DNA from: Primulina eburnea
Taxonomy: Eukaryota > Streptophyta > Magnoliopsida > Lamiales > Gesneriaceae
Assembly (NCBI RefSeq): GCF_022965805.1
Contig: NC_133104.1
Coordinates: 35,818,682-35,882,681, forward strand
Direction of reading: 5' to 3'
DNA: 64,000 nt
How positions within the stretch are numbered: position 1 is the first letter of the stretch; each line of letters opens with the position of its first letter. This document shows, in pieces, positions 10,641 to 23,764 of the stretch. Made by a program: the position numbers and the translations under genes. The notes under the pieces were generated by a model. The model was not told the origin of the DNA, searched no databases, and saw only the letters and a list, made by a program, of their open reading frames with translations.

Positions 10641-11840
10641 GTGCAAATAATCATCTAAGTGTGAGTGTTATATATAATTTCTTTATAATAGATGATTATT
10701 CTTATTTAGTTAAATTTTTTTATCAAAATAATATCCGTAAAGATTTTTATTTTGCTATTTTTCTTATAAATAAGGTGATTAAGTTAAATGAAAATTACAG
10801 GTTTTATAAATTTGATCTATTTATATATTTTCTCTTATTATTTATAGCACCCTCAATATATTAACTTTTATATTTTACTTTAACATAATATATAAAATCT
10901 GAAAATTTAGTAAGAACCCATAAACGGCTAAACGTTTTTGATATTGTAACGTATGTGATTGATGCATCACAAATCCAACATCACATGGCATGTAAAATAG
11001 AAATATTTATAAAAATGTAAAACAAATGTAATCGTGGTTGGTACATAATCTCAAATAACGCATACCCAGAAAACATATTTGCAAATACAGGAAAAATAAG
11101 AGGTCTATAATTTATATTTTTTAATATTAATTCAGTTAAAAATGAATTTGTATTTTTGTTCTCATTGAATGTTTTGTTTTCCATTTTTTATCTCGATGAT
11201 GGTGCATTTGTATTTCTGGTCCAATAACATGCATGTTTTTTTTGTCATGTTAAAAGATGAATTTGTATTTTTAATCATGTAGTTTATATTTTTTTTCATT
11301 TTGATCTTTGTTTTTTTATTGCAATTTATCATATTTCTTTTCAAATTTATCGTTAACATGATCAAAAATAAAAAAAAAATACAAATTATAAGACTAAAAA
11401 TGCAAACACACCATCAACACGACAAAAATGAAAAACCATGCAATTTATGGAACTAAAAATGTAAATTCATTTTTAACAAAACCAAAAGCAAAAACGTGCA
11501 TTATAAGACCAAAAATATGATTTTTCTGAAAACTAAAACAACAATTGCCTCCAACGATCCCAGGAAACGAAATCTGCATTTTGATTCCACTTTTAAGAGA
11601 AGGTAAGAAACTCTTGATAGACTTTCAAATTAGTTTGAATTATTCGTCCGTCCATTCGATGAAACACAAGTATTGGCAAAGTTAATCGATGCGTTATATA
11701 ATCCTATTATTACAAAAAGATGACCAAGTCTAAAGGGAAGAACCATTCTGTTGCAGTCTTCTGTAAATTTGTAAAATCCTGGCTTACTCAGATCTGACAA
11801 TAAAATTGGAAGAGTCCAAGTCAAAAAAAAAAACCAAAAA
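10641..11840. other. Intergenic, AT-rich
   Basis: No supported gene. Short frames are AT-rich and unlike any known family. 11841 is the stop side of the PRELI/MSF1-like gene, so its 3' UTR must lie at the right end of this stretch. Confidence 0.5.
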
Positions 11841-12398
11841 TCAGACGGACATTCCATTGGATTCAGCTTCAAGATACATGCACATCCTTTCCATAACTTC
11901 TCTACCCTTGGCACTGTTTTGCTGAAACTTCTCCACACATTTTTGCTCTACTTTCTCTGCCATCGAAGCCAATGCCGAAAAGGGTTTTATGCGTATGCTA
12001 GTTTCTTGCCTGCATATCGTCCATCCGTTTGGATTCTCAGGGTGAGGGTCATATCTTATCTTTTCCTCCACTTCGACGAACTTTTGGAGACTAATGTTAC
12101 GCGTGGCAAGTTGCATAGACCGAGCTTTTCCATCAACTACGGTTGATTCAACACAATGGCAGATGTCTTGGCCAATTATTTTACGAACAAACCATGGTCC
12201 CGGAGCATGAATTGTGAGAGCTCGAGTTGTGTAAAGTTTTCCAGTGCTAGGTTCAAGCTTGTGATTCAATGTGTCGACTTCAAGGATGTGAGATAGGGTA
12301 TGCTTGTTCTCAGGATCTGCAAATTTGCGCCATGATGCAGCAGTTACTCGCTCCCATGGGTGCTTGTAAGTGTGTTCTTGAGAATAGGCTCTAACCAT
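11841..12398 (-). CDS. PRELI/MSF1-like domain protein
   Basis: A single-exon 185-residue protein spanning the whole PRELI/MSF1 domain: start MVRAYSQEHTYKHPWERV, then AASWRKFADPEN, the core HILEVDTL / TTRALTIHAPGPWFV, IIGQDICHCVESTVVD and the C-terminal helix SMAEKVEQKCVEKFQQNS. PRELI/Ups proteins (yeast Ups1-3, animal PRELID and Slowmo) shuttle phospholipids such as phosphatidic acid across the mitochondrial intermembrane space. From memory the sequence closely follows the Arabidopsis MSF1-like protein AT5G13070 in length and motifs. The frame is intact with a clear ATG. A likely intron lies in the 5' UTR (12426-13807). Mitochondrial lipid transfer is inferred from the family; the plant protein may differ. 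Confidence 0.9.
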   Translation of the reverse strand: MVRAYSQEHTYKHPWERVTAASWRKFADPENKHTLSHILEVDTLNHKLEPSTGKLYTTRALTIHAPGPWFVRKIIGQDICHCVESTVVDGKARSMQLATRNISLQKFVEVEEKIRYDPHPENPNGWTICRQETSIRIKPFSALASMAEKVEQKCVEKFQQNSAKGREVMERMCMYLEAESNGMSV

Positions 12399-12425
12399 CC
12401 TGTTTCTGTCGTCTGTCTTATGCTC

Positions 12426-13807
12426 CTAGAACGAATAGTGGCTAGTCAATAGAAATGACATGGTAAGTCATCGAGCGTTGTTACTTCTCTAGCCTTATCA
12501 CGCAACTTAAAATACAAATTTGATGAAGAAAACACTGATCTTAGTATAAATCTTTCCAAGGGGTGCTTGTCACGGACCAAGTTTTGTTACCATAAACATT
12601 AAATCACCCTCTGAGCTACATTTCTACAGTTTTTTTGTTTCCCAGTCACTGAGAAAGAGGGTTACAACTATACTTGATTTGGGGCGATCCAAGTACAACA
12701 ATACAAATGCAGGATAAATACTTTCAGCAAAGAAAAATTTACACCTCATATACAGGAAATTCAAGGACTTTTTCTACCCAATAACATGGCAGCCAGGGAG
12801 TTGGTCATTAGACACTCCTAAAAGTTACCCATAAAATCATCTAGATTTATATGCTTATAGAGTAATGTTGCACCATTCTCAGACTAAAAACACCAAATGT
12901 GATCCCAATAAAAGAAGAACCCTTCACTAAATAATTTGGATATAAAAGATGTTAATAATTTGTTTGTCAAATTCTTCACAAAACCCTCATCTCCCACCTG
13001 TAGGGTAACTACAGTCTCTCTACAGCAACTTGTACTAACAACAGAATACATAATTAATTCCAGTCAAATGAATAATCCAAGCAAAGAGGATTTAGAAACA
13101 AGATTGAAAGTCAAAATCCTTCCATTCTGATAATCAAGAAATAAACAGAGAATCTGCTTCTCATATTTAAAACGACCCTTAGAAATATGAAACTCAAGAA
13201 TCACAAATTCCATTATACTCGGTTTCGCCATCATTTGCGATCATCATTTCACATTAACTATGAGAACCATTCACATACATGAGATTCTAAATGCAATCAT
13301 TATTCATATGAGTATCACATAAAAAGGCTGATGATCAAGCGTAAACAATCTTTCGCCACATTAATAGCTAGAATGAATCTCCCACTTTGTACACAACTAA
13401 ATAACTTGGAAAGGCTGCCTTACTCACCAACCGAATTCAACATCAAATATACATAAGTTACAGCCAATCACCACACATTCTTGATACGCCCCCCACATGC
13501 ACACAAATTAAAAATTCATTTTCTTATGCATAATACAAACACCAAAATTTAAAAACAAGCTCGAACCCCCACACCAGCAATATGAATCATGTCACAAACC
13601 CCAGGAAGACTAAATCGAAACAGCAGAAAAATCCAAGAAATGGGTCTCGAAAATGAAACCAAATCCATCATTACAAACCGTCAAACAAAGTTTAAACAGA
13701 ATTAATCCAAAAAAAATCAGCACAACAGCTAAAAAAATAAAACAATCCGATCAGAAAGAATACCAAAAATAAAGCGCGCAAAAGTGCGAAATCAACAGCT
13801 GATTCAC
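12426..13807 (-). other. Probable 5' UTR intron of the PRELI/MSF1-like gene
   Basis: On the minus strand a donor GAG|GTGAATC at 13810-13804 and an acceptor CTATTCGTTCTAG|GAGC ending at 12426 enclose 1382 bp. The acceptor lies 28 nt upstream of the ATG. The interior holds no gene and is rich in A and C on the plus strand. An exon of the leader (about 13808-13843) is bounded upstream by TTTGCAG|GCGGCC, suggesting yet another leader intron. Transcript evidence is needed. Confidence 0.4.
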
Positions 13808-13843
13808 CTCCGTTCTCGCAGAAGATTGTAAATCCGGCCGCCT

Positions 13844-15923
13844 GCAAACACCAAAATAAATTTATTTATATTTAGTAAGTGAAAGTTCTAGTTAGTGCGC
13901 ATAAAAACCAGAGGAGTTGTTTCCTGTTTTGCGGTAAATGTTAGCCCCCAAATCTGTCCCCTTTTTCTTCCCGATTACATTTTTGGTACAATCTGTGCTT
14001 CGGGATGTTGGACCGTGGACTTTGCTCGGGAAGCCCAAGGCTGAAGAAATAGGCTTGTATTGATTGGGCTTTATCTTTATTACAATTTCGAGTTTTTTCC
14101 GCAAAATCCACTTAAAATATCGAAAATGTACTATTTTTCTCCTCTGAAATTTAAATAGATATTTTAAACTTTATTCTGTTTTTTATAAAATTTGGATCAA
14201 CACTCTCTTCAACAACAGCTGAAAATCTGGTGAGCTAAAATATTTTGATGATATATCATAAACTAGTTATCAAAATGACAAAAAAAGAAAATACAGTTAT
14301 AAAGAACAATCATTTTGCTACAATTCACATTGTCGATTGGGCTAATTCGAAATTTATCTATACTAACCAACCTCTGTTGATTGCTTAATCAATATGATCA
14401 TACTCGATCTTGTAGCGTCCAGTTAATATAAATAACGTCCGAGCTAGTATAGTCGGTCTGAAATATGACTTGTAATATATTGCGTTTTTCTAACAGTCTT
14501 TTCAGTTCATTGATTTGATCAGTGGTTTACGAGATATTATCAAAATAATTTAACTGGCCAAATTTTCATATAGTGTGAGAAATGTTCGTACAACTTTTAT
14601 AAAAAGTCATGGTCTAAGCTACATATTTAATTTTCACATGAAGAAGTGTAAAATTTTTTATATTTAACAACGGGGAATTGGTGTAAAAAAATCTTTCAAT
14701 TTCTATTTATAAAAATTTATTTTTTGAAGTTAAAAATTTTGATTATTCGGTTAATTTATTTTGAATTATTTTAATTATCTTGATTTACGTTACGAACGTT
14801 TCAGTTTAGTTGGTGAAAAATTAGTGATTCAGTTGGGTTTCAAGCCGATCGATTGCTCAATTACCTTATATCAATCGCCCGACGGGATTTATCAACTAAT
14901 TTTCAAGCTGATCGATTACACTATTTTTTTTTTTAAAAATAACATACTTTAGTGGAATCGATAGATTTCTACTTATTTTTGTAGAATCTCACATATTTTT
15001 AAAGATTTTTACAAAATGTTGTAGATTTATTTTACATGACTTTTATTGACATTTGTAAACTTCTTTATATAATCTTATGGATTTTATAATTTATTATTGT
15101 GATTTTTAAAATTTATTTGAACTAATATTGAATGTGAATAACTTTTTATTTATTTCAAATATTTCTTTCTCTCAATATAATATTTTTTACATATTGATTT
15201 CATGAAAGATAATAAATAAGTCGGTATCAAATATACTGTAATTAAAATTCAATTATTCAATTCAACATGTTTATTTAAATAATTAATATTTTTTAAAAAT
15301 ACTTAACAATAATTTTCAATATTAATAAATAATCAAATTTAAAATAATTTCATTCATTATTTGTATATGAAAATAAATAATAAATATGTTAAAATATTCA
15401 TTATTTGTTAATATATTATAGTATTCTTATATGGTACAGTTTGTTACATATGATATGATAAGGTGATCATCGGTCAAATTTGATTTTTGTCTTTTTCTTT
15501 ATTTTTTTATAATCTTTTTCATATCGAAGAGGCTTAGTAACTATTTGTGTGTGTATATATAAGTATCTATATATTTGTATATATGTATGTATTTAATAAA
15601 TATTTAACATTAACTTAAATGCATTTAAATTATTTAAACAAAGAGATACCAAATGAAATGAGAGAAGATAGGGTTTTAGATTTTTATAAATGAGGGTAAT
15701 TAAGTAATTCGTAGTATATTTTATTATTAAATTAAAACTATCACACCTCTTACTAAGGATGTTTTATCTTTCTAAAAATGTATTTATCAAGGATCCATGA
15801 TATTATCATGTGCTTTTTAAAAATGTATCAAACGTGAGATAAGACGGATTATTTATCAATCTCACTCTTATCTCATGTACCAAACAGTGGCTGTATATCT
15901 TGATAAACTTGTAAATTATGTAT

Positions 15924-15965
<42 letters not shown>

Positions 15966-16663
15966 GGTAGATTTTTAACATGTAAAAATTCGTAATATTG
16001 GGGATGGTAGAGAGTACAAAAAGGATAGATGGCCAAACTGCAAGGAATTATGCCATTGACAAGACATATCATAGGTCCTTTTTGACTCATCATTCGCCAT
16101 CTCTGTCTCCTTGTCAAATCACAACCTGTTTCAAACTTCAATCTCTATTGCCCCCTCTTTTTTTTTCCTTCCCATTTTTCGATTTTTTTTCTCGTAAAAG
16201 TGATTTGTTCAATTGTTTTTTTTTTTTATAAAAAAAACATTCATAATTTCATATACTGGTAATTCTCAAAATTGGGATTTTTTTCGGGAACTGTATGATA
16301 TCATAGTAGTAAAGATTTGTGCTAGGAAAAAAAATATTAGACAAAACCTAATTAAAAATAATAATGGAGAGTAAATTTTTTATTTTGTTTTCTTTATGAT
16401 GTACAAGTCAAAAAATTTGAAATGGAATTTCTAATGTATCATTAATAAAAAAAATCATGTAAAAGAATAATTATGAAATTATAATTATCAAGTTTTTTTC
16501 CCTAAAATTATACAGATAAAATTTATATGAGGATTTTTTATTTAAAAAATTAACTTTTGTTTAATATAGAGTATGACATTAATGACACAATTAATATCAT
16601 CACGTTTAACATTAATTTTTCTTTATAATCCTAACAATTTGACCAAATTCCCGATTCTTCTAA
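13844..16663. other. Intergenic stretch with an AT microsatellite
   Basis: 13844-14110 is less AT-rich and may be the promoter or leader of the PRELI/MSF1-like gene. The remainder is AT-rich without a recognisable gene. A pure (AT)n run lies at 15926-15963. Confidence 0.5.
15926..15963. repeat. (AT)n microsatellite
   Basis: Uninterrupted AT dinucleotide repeat of about 19 units. Confidence 0.95.
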
Positions 16664-16671
16664 ACTACTGT

Positions 16672-17187
16672 TAGGGGTGAGCAAAAATTCGATTAAACCG
16701 ATTTAACCGACCGAACCGAATTAATTCGGTTTCGGTTAATTCGGTTTCGAAATTTTCAAAAATCGGTTAATTTGGTTCGGTTTCGATTTTTGTAAAAAAA
16801 TATCTGTTTAACCGAATTAACCAAATTATTAAATAAATAATTTTGATTTTATTTTATAATTAATTTTTTTTAAATTTTTTATGAATAAAGTGTTTTATTA
16901 TGATTAAAATAGAATATTAATTATTAATTTTATATATAATTTTTAAAATTTTAATTTTTTTAGAATATTAATTTTTATTATATATATAATTTTTAAAATT
17001 TTAATTTTTTTTTAAAAAAATCGGTTAATTCGGTTACCGACCGAAATAACCGATTTTAATTCGGTTCGGTTAATTCGGTTTTTGTGAAAATTCGGTTCGG
17101 TTCTGTTAGTCTAAAAATTTTCGAGTAAATCGGTTTTCGGTTAATTCGGTTCGGTTTGTAACCGAATTAACTGAATACTCACCCCTA
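16672..17187. mobile_element. hAT-type MITE with perfect 8-bp target duplication
   Basis: A 516-bp non-coding element with terminal inverted repeats TAGGGGTGAG / CTCACCCCTA, flanked on both sides by ACTACTGT (16664-16671 and 17188-17195), the 8-bp duplication typical of hAT transposons. Subterminal parts are packed with short direct and inverted copies of TTCGGTTAATTCGG / CCGAATTAACCGA, probable transposase-binding repeats. The middle is AT-rich. It lies about 490 bp downstream of the WIP gene stop. Confidence 0.9.
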
Positions 17188-17195
17188 ACTACTGT

Positions 17196-17674
17196 CAAAT
17201 AATTATTCTAATTAAAATTATATTTTGGACCTTTATTTTACTAAATTAAGATTAGTGAAATGCATCCATATGATAAAATAAAGTACACGAATTCCACATT
17301 AACAATATCAAAATTTGAAATTCATTATTAAAGTTTTAAAGAATATGTTACTTACACTTAAATTTTTTTTTAAAAAAACTACAAAATTATATGACGTATG
17401 ACTGCCTCCTTTCAAAAATAGTAACTTTATAAAATAAATTAATTCTCTTGGATTATTCATTTCAATTTCTTGATTTCATTAAAATAATTTTTTTAAAAGA
17501 AATTTCCAACAACCATTTGATGAACCTCCAAAATTAACAATGTTATTCGATTCAAGAACAGATGCACAAAGCTAGACAGCTAACGAAGAAAGAAAACATC
17601 TTTCCTTAATATACGCTAATTTCTTCTGCTCAGTAAGTATCAAACCTAAATATTGCTGCTCCGTTTCCAAATTT
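17196..17674. other. Intergenic, includes 3' UTR side of the WIP gene
   Basis: AT-rich without a gene of its own. The 100-200 bp next to 17675 should hold the WIP transcript 3' UTR; no clear polyadenylation signal was singled out. Confidence 0.4.
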
Positions 17675-19880
17675 TCACTGAAAAGATTCATTATCTTGCT
17701 CGATCTCAGAAGCTGGTTCATCATCTTCTTCAAAGCAATCGATCCCATATGCTGCATGGTCATTTCCAAAGGCTTTTATGTGATCTTTCAAAGACCTTTT
17801 GTGCTTGAAATCTGATCCACAAGTGCAATACCACAGTTTCCCGCAGTTCTTTTCATGGGTTCTCCAATCCCCTCTCACAGCAAAAGCTTTCCCACATTTT
17901 CTGCACATGAATGGCTTGATTCCGTGCTTTCTTTTGTAGTGTGTTTGAAGGGTCCTGAAATCTTTGAGGGGCTTCGATCTTGGGTGGTCTATGTTGTTTC
18001 TGCAACCAGGCGTGCAGCAGTAGCAAGGGAGTTTTAGCATCGCTGTTGGCTGCGTGCCTCTTAATGATTCTGGTCCTTTTCTGTATTGAGATCCATGCCC
18101 CCACATATGCATCTATGGAAGCAAAAGGAAAAATCCATTTTGTAAAGAATTAGTGTGGCCGAAACATGAATCTTATTATTAAAAAAACAATTTATTCACT
18201 TTTTTTAAGGCGGGGATTCAAGATTTGAGACTTCCCTTTTGTTTTTGCTTTTGTTTTCAAATCAAGAAATCTCCTGCTATGAAACTTTGCTTGAGAGTGC
18301 ATAGAAAAATCCAAATAAATATTTTAAGGTATGTTAGGAATGCTGAGTAGGGATCGATCGACCTGGATTAAAAGGAACTTACAGCTGGAAAGTTCCCATT
18401 TCCCAATTTCTTGATCTAAAGATTACATAAAGTTTTGTTCTTTTTTATCTAAACGAATAAATTGAAAGCTAAGTGGTAGAGAACATTTAAAAAATGGTAC
18501 GGTTTTCTGGTGGCGTGAGCTTCTGATTTGCGAAGAGGGTAATACTATGTCTGGTTTTTTCATGTTTTCCTCAGTGAGAAGTCCTTTTGAATCTTGATGG
18601 ATCATACAGAAAATTAGTGTAAGAAATGGACAGTTTTGCTGCATTAAGGTTCAGTGCAACTTTATCTTTTTCCTGAATTTTAATTAAAAAATAATCCGAA
18701 CCAAAATACAAACTTCAAGGACAAAAAGCATTATATGCTTGTATTGTTCAATCAATTAAAGAGGGTGACTGACCTGTTCTCAGTTGGACCAGGTGGATTA
18801 TACAGATCCCAAAGACCCTCTCAACTCAAGAATCAAATTAAAGGATGGCAAAAGAATTTTTTTTAAAAAAAACCCAAATATTTCTTAAAATATGAATTCA
18901 AAATTTCAAATATCAATATTTATAAAGTAAAAAAGAGATGAAAAATTGAAAACCCTAAAAGCCCCATGAAATTAGGTCATTCGTTCACCATATTAGGTCC
19001 AGCTAACAAATCAAAATTTAAAAGTGAAAGGTTGAAATTACACTAGAAAATATGCGTGCAGACATAGAGATTGGGGGTTTTTTTTTTCTCATTTTCTGAA
19101 AAGAAAAAAAATCGAAAGAACCACAAAAAAGACACAGAAAAAGCAAAAACATTTGGTTTTTAATGACTAGAATACTATCACGAATGGATTAAATTGATCC
19201 CACAAGCTTATAAAAATACAGATTATAGCTACAGGGTAATTAAAAATCAAGAAAGTTTAGAACTTTAACCATATAAAATATGTATTGTCACACGAACACG
19301 TACGTATACATACCTGCATGTTATTGTATCTGTTAAAAGTCTTGAAGCAAAGAGGGCAAGAAAACTGAGTAGGGCCAATCAAAATCTGGGCAGGAGTTGG
19401 GATCCAATACTGACCTTTGTTGAGTGGGTTCACCCCATATCCATCACTGTTAACAACGACGGTAATTTCTTCTTTATCGATGCTACTGTTATTAAAATTT
19501 ACTGTGTCGATGGAGGAAGAAGGGACCTTTGAAATCAAATCATAATCAGACAAAGTACTGTCAGGAATCGACAACCCTAAATCCAAAGTTCCATTTTTCA
19601 CAGCTTCATCTTCATCATCTTCTTCTGCTTCTTTTTCCACCTCCATTGCAGATGATTCTTGATGGTGATCTTTTACAGGGCTGGAGCTGAGGAGTGGAAG
19701 AGCTTCTTTCAGCGGCGGGGAAGAGGGTGCCGAGGATTCATGAAACATGGGATTCTGGTTAACGTTGTAGATGTTGAGGTTGTAAGAGTATGATTGTGTG
19801 GGAGGAGAGGTGAAATGGTGTATAGGGCTTAGGTTGATCCATCCACTGTTGGTGAAGAAATAGTGGTGACTATCAGCCAT
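17675..19880 (-). CDS. WIP-type C2H2 zinc-finger transcription factor, two exons
   Basis: Exon 1 is 19880-19314 (189 codons from MADSHHYFF) and exon 2 is 18112-17675 (145 codons plus stop), 334 residues in all. The donor CAG|GTATGT and acceptor CCATAG|ATG join in phase 0 inside the first finger (NNMQ|MHMWGHG). An in-frame ATG 16 codons upstream (19928) exists, but MADS... fits family starts. The N-terminus is Ser/Pro-rich with [12 protein letters not shown] and an acidic patch, then [20 protein letters not shown], the signature before the WIP domain. Four fingers follow: CPLC..., CYCC...CRNN..., [10 protein letters not shown]... and WYCTCGSDF.... The tail [20 protein letters not shown] resembles the NTT/WIP2, WIP4 and WIP5 group, which acts in transmitting-tract and root-tip fate. 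It is nuclear and DNA-binding by family. The exact paralogue is uncertain. Confidence 0.92.
18113..19313 (-). other. Intron of the WIP gene
   Basis: 1201 bp between GT (19313-19312) and AG (18114-18113) in phase 0. It interrupts the first zinc finger, the intron position I recall for WIP genes. No nested gene is seen. Confidence 0.88.
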
Positions 19881-21868
19881 GGTGGATTGAAGATCAGGGA
19901 AAGAAATTGTCGGAAGGGATTCAAGCAAAGGTTGAATCAGAAAAGATCCAAACTTGGTTTCTTGGACAAATTCAAGTGAATTGGCGCCGGAGGTGTGACA
20001 TACACAGAAAACCCTAGAAAATAGAAACTTGCAAGGGATAAAAATGGTGAGAAGAGAGAAAGGAAGGTGCCATTAATTTCTTGGAACTTTGAAACAACAA
20101 CGAACCCCTTTTCAACGGTGGCAAATTAATTAAATTATGTCATTCGGTACTAAATAACTTCACAAGCTCTATGAACATTAATTTGTTGATATTCTAGTGT
20201 GATTATATATTTTTAATTATTAAATCTTGCTAAAAACTATAAAATTTACCAAGTAATTTTACCTTATTTAAAAATCTAGTACATGTAACAAAATTATGAT
20301 AATTTATTTGAAAATATAATATTTTCGTTTCAAAACCAGAGAAGATCCAATCATCTAAAAAAGATTTTTGAAGCAGAATTTGATGAGATTATCAGTTTTT
20401 ATTATTATTATTATTTTAATTAGTTGGTTGTAAGGTATTGGTACGTACGTACATGCAGATTTTAAGTCTCACATGGACAGTATTTTATAATCCTTGTAAC
20501 AAATAATCAAGCTTAAGGGAATAAAGGTGATTAATTAGGATATTATAATTTTTTTTAATAACATATACTTTTTTTCTATCACAACCAAGACATATATCTA
20601 AGTTATTTATTAAATAATTATGTTTTTAATTAAATAGTTAATTTTTTTTTGTAATAATAAACATCTCGCGATCGACTATCGACTACGCATTAATTTTTAT
20701 ATATTACTAAAATTCCATTTAATGTATAACATTTATTCATAACGAGTAATGAGTGAAATATAAAATGAATTATAAATTAAATAACATCATTTAGACACAA
20801 TGGGAGATAGAGAAGCTGTTTCACAAGTTTTTTGTAAGTATAATTTCCAAAAAAATATGAATTCCATCTCAATAAATAAATATGTATTATATTTTAACTT
20901 TATTTTTTTTTATTATTTATAAATTGGAAAACAATACAAGAAAAGGAGGAAAAGCATTGAAAAAAAAAACAAAAAAATAGTGAGAAATTGGATATAGAAA
21001 TGAATGTTGCCGGCAAGTGCATTAATAGGCGAGCTGTGGACGGGTTGTGCACAGTACGAGAGGGGGTGTGAAGGGGCCCCCTGAACCCTCCACTCTTTCA
21101 CATGTCAAATATCTCCCTCGCCATTTTTTTTTACTTATAAATTATATATTTTTTGAAATTACATAAAAGATTATATATAATAAATTTAAACAATGGGGTA
21201 AACTCTTTGTCAAATAAGTTAAACAATTTTTTTGTTTAAATTTGTAGTTTTTTTATGCTATATGTTTGGAATTTTTCGGATTATTGTGAAATAACACATC
21301 AATTCTTGACAAACCGTATCGATGGATTATTTCTAGGGAAATTTGAAATTTTATTAATATAAGATGGTTTGTTTTGTGTTTTAGTTTTATAACTTGATAA
21401 TTTTTGGTTTCTTAATTACAATAACTACTGGTTTTGGTCTTTTTTAACGATAAGTCAATTAATCATCGAATATTGCTTATTTAACACTGATTACCTTTAG
21501 CATATCACATGAAGATAGAATAAACATATATGAAATACATTAAAATAAATCTAAACTAGAACAAAAAAGAAAAATAAGTAAAAAAAAAAACAAAATATTT
21601 CAAAATGAGAGAAAAAACTTGTTGTTTCTCTTTATTTTTTCTTAGTTAGATTTTAATATGTATAATAGAGACTTTATTCTTGTCAGATGAGCCATGTAGG
21701 AGATTATCAATATATAATAAACAATATTTTATGGATTTAGCGGTTTCGACAAGAAAAAAAGATCAAAAATAAAAAAAAATCCAAGCCATTGGTTGAAATC
21801 ATATATTGATAATTCACATGACTAAAACTCAAAACATTCCAACTTACAAGACTAAAATTGTAGCTCAC
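19881..21868. other. Upstream region of the WIP gene and intergenic DNA
   Basis: 19881-20110 is probable 5' UTR and promoter. The remainder is AT-rich with no gene. A small GC-rich island at about 21008-21105 stands out from its AT-rich surroundings. Confidence 0.4.
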
Positions 21869-22203
21869 ATTTGGACAAGTACTTTAAAAAATATTAGTGT
21901 TTTATAAGTGACAAAAAAAACTTAAATTATGTGTTTGGATAAAAAAATTTAAATGTTTTTGAAAAATATTTTTTAAAAAATGTTATCCAAGTATAATTTT
22001 AAAGAACAAAAGAGAGGTATTTTTTTTTATATTTTTAGAAATGAAGGAAATTATAAAAGTCAAAACATATGATTTTTAAACTGTAAAAACATTTTATAAA
22101 ATAGTTGTCCAAACACATACTTGTTCCTAAAAACATTAAAAACCTTTTTATAAAAAATAAAACACTTTTATAAAAAAAATGTTTTATAAGTACTTGTCCA
22201 AAC
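21869..22203. mobile_element. MITE-like foldback element
   Basis: Terminal inverted repeats TTTGGACAAGTACTT (21870-21884) and AAGTACTTGTCCAAA (22188-22202) bound about 335 bp of AT-rich, non-coding DNA. Internal inverted copies (GTGTTTGGATAAA near 21931 and TTGTCCAAACACATA near 22106) make it largely self-complementary. No clear target duplication was recognised, so the superfamily is open. Confidence 0.7.
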
Positions 22204-23073
22204 GAAACCGTAATTGTTTCTTATTTCCACTGGTCACAAGATCTTGATATACTGAACCATTTAGTTTGGACTAAATTTTGATTAATCCGAATCCTTTTCT
22301 TTTCGAAATACAAACACTCGGAATCGCAGAAAATATGTACCTCGTTAATCGTTTTTCAAAAAATACATAATAGATGCCAATTTTTATTTCCTTAAAGATT
22401 TTTAATGTCTTCCCACCGTTGATATATTTGCTAAATCAGTCCAAGAAAGTGAAACCCTCGTATTGATATCTCCCAACTCTCGAGAATATAAATTCACTGG
22501 CGTTTTCCTATTCATTTTACCAAACATTCTACGAACATGCGTACGTAGGCGTATGCAGTCATCATTCAAGTAAAAATAGAATGAACAGACACGTACAGCT
22601 AGTTTTTTAACAAAGAGACAAATTATAATATAAAGAAAAATTCTGAAAATTATAATTTAGTTTCATCTGTAATGAAAATGAAATGTTTTTTGTTCAGACA
22701 GCGACCATTAATTTTATACTTTAGAGAGGTAGGCATGGTGGGTTCAAGGTGTTATCAATGTTTTGTTTATTTGGGGGTGGGACAATGGTGTTCGATCACA
22801 AGAATATAAAATAAATAATGGCAGTTTTTATAATATATTGTATAGCAAAAATAAATAGATAACCCATTAAAAAATTAGGGAAATTTTTAATTGGAAAGTT
22901 CATACATAGATAGGGGAAAGACTTGGTTTTTGGCTATAAAAGAGGGTTTATTTCATCTTACTCATGTGGACATGATGGATGGTCAAGATTTGCCCATTCA
23001 TATATATGACCCACTTTTTTTTTTGAAATTGTATGTGTGGCAAGATCTTAACCGTTGAAATGAAGAGAGAGTA
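22204..23073. other. Intergenic, AT-rich
   Basis: No gene, repeat or RNA recognised. Confidence 0.4.
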
Positions 23074-23259
23074 GTGCCCACCAGGGGCGATCCTAACAAT
23101 ATTTGGGCCTGTGTCTAACTTTTAAAAAGAGGCCTCCGAATCATAATGTGTGTTCATATTTTTTTTCGTTCCATAGCAAATTTTTCAAATTAAATCAATA
23201 CGTCAAAGACAATATAAAAAATAAAGGAATAAAAATATCAAAAATGTCCAAAATGATGA

Positions 23260-23535
23260 CTAAAAAACAACCCGTCTAACAGTTTTAGAGCTAAAAATAC
23301 TAATCAAGTCAGTATAATCAAGTTTTTCAGTAATTTCTTTCTCAATCGATAACATAGCCAATCCATTCCATCTTTCTCGTGACATGGTTGATCGGAGAAA
23401 AGTTTTGATGAGCTTTATCTTTGAGAAACTTCGCTTTGGACTTGCTACTATGACCAGGACATTCAACAAGATTTTATAAGCAATATGAGCATTTGAAAGC
23501 CGGATAAGCATTATATCCACCAAAATTTCAGTCAA
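23260..23535 (-). pseudogene. hAT transposase C-terminal dimerisation domain, partial
   Basis: The 91 codons contain the conserved hAT C-terminal block: ASPKRSFSKIKLIKTFLRST, then MSRERWNGLAMLSIEKEI and the end YTDLISIFSSKTVRR. This region mediates transposase dimerisation and contributes the last catalytic-core helices. The N-terminal BED or TTF-type zinc finger and the catalytic DDE domain are absent from the other side of the nested insertion, so this element depended on a helper. Confidence 0.85.
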
Positions 23536-23764
23536 AAAGCGTAGATTATAGATACCATATAAAGCCCCGAAGAAAGTAAAAAAACTACTAATAAGTGCAA
23601 TTTATTGTACTTTTATTACTTGTTTTAACTTGGAATTTTGTGATTTTTTAGCAGGTTTTATGTGATTTGTTGTTTTTGTTATTGTAGTTTGGAAGCTTAG
23701 AATGAGAATTTGGAGTAGTAAAGTGTTGAATTGGAAAGTGCAAAGGATAAAAATTGCCGAAGCA

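Noticed and set aside
13892..14104. Short minus-strand frame upstream of the PRELI/MSF1-like gene
   Set aside because: Composition and position suit a promoter or untranslated leader, and no family resemblance is seen.
20913..21101. Small minus-strand frame with a Phe/Leu-rich end
   Set aside because: The hydrophobic end is translation of an AT-rich homopolymer region and the start lies in the GC-rich island; not enough to call a membrane peptide.
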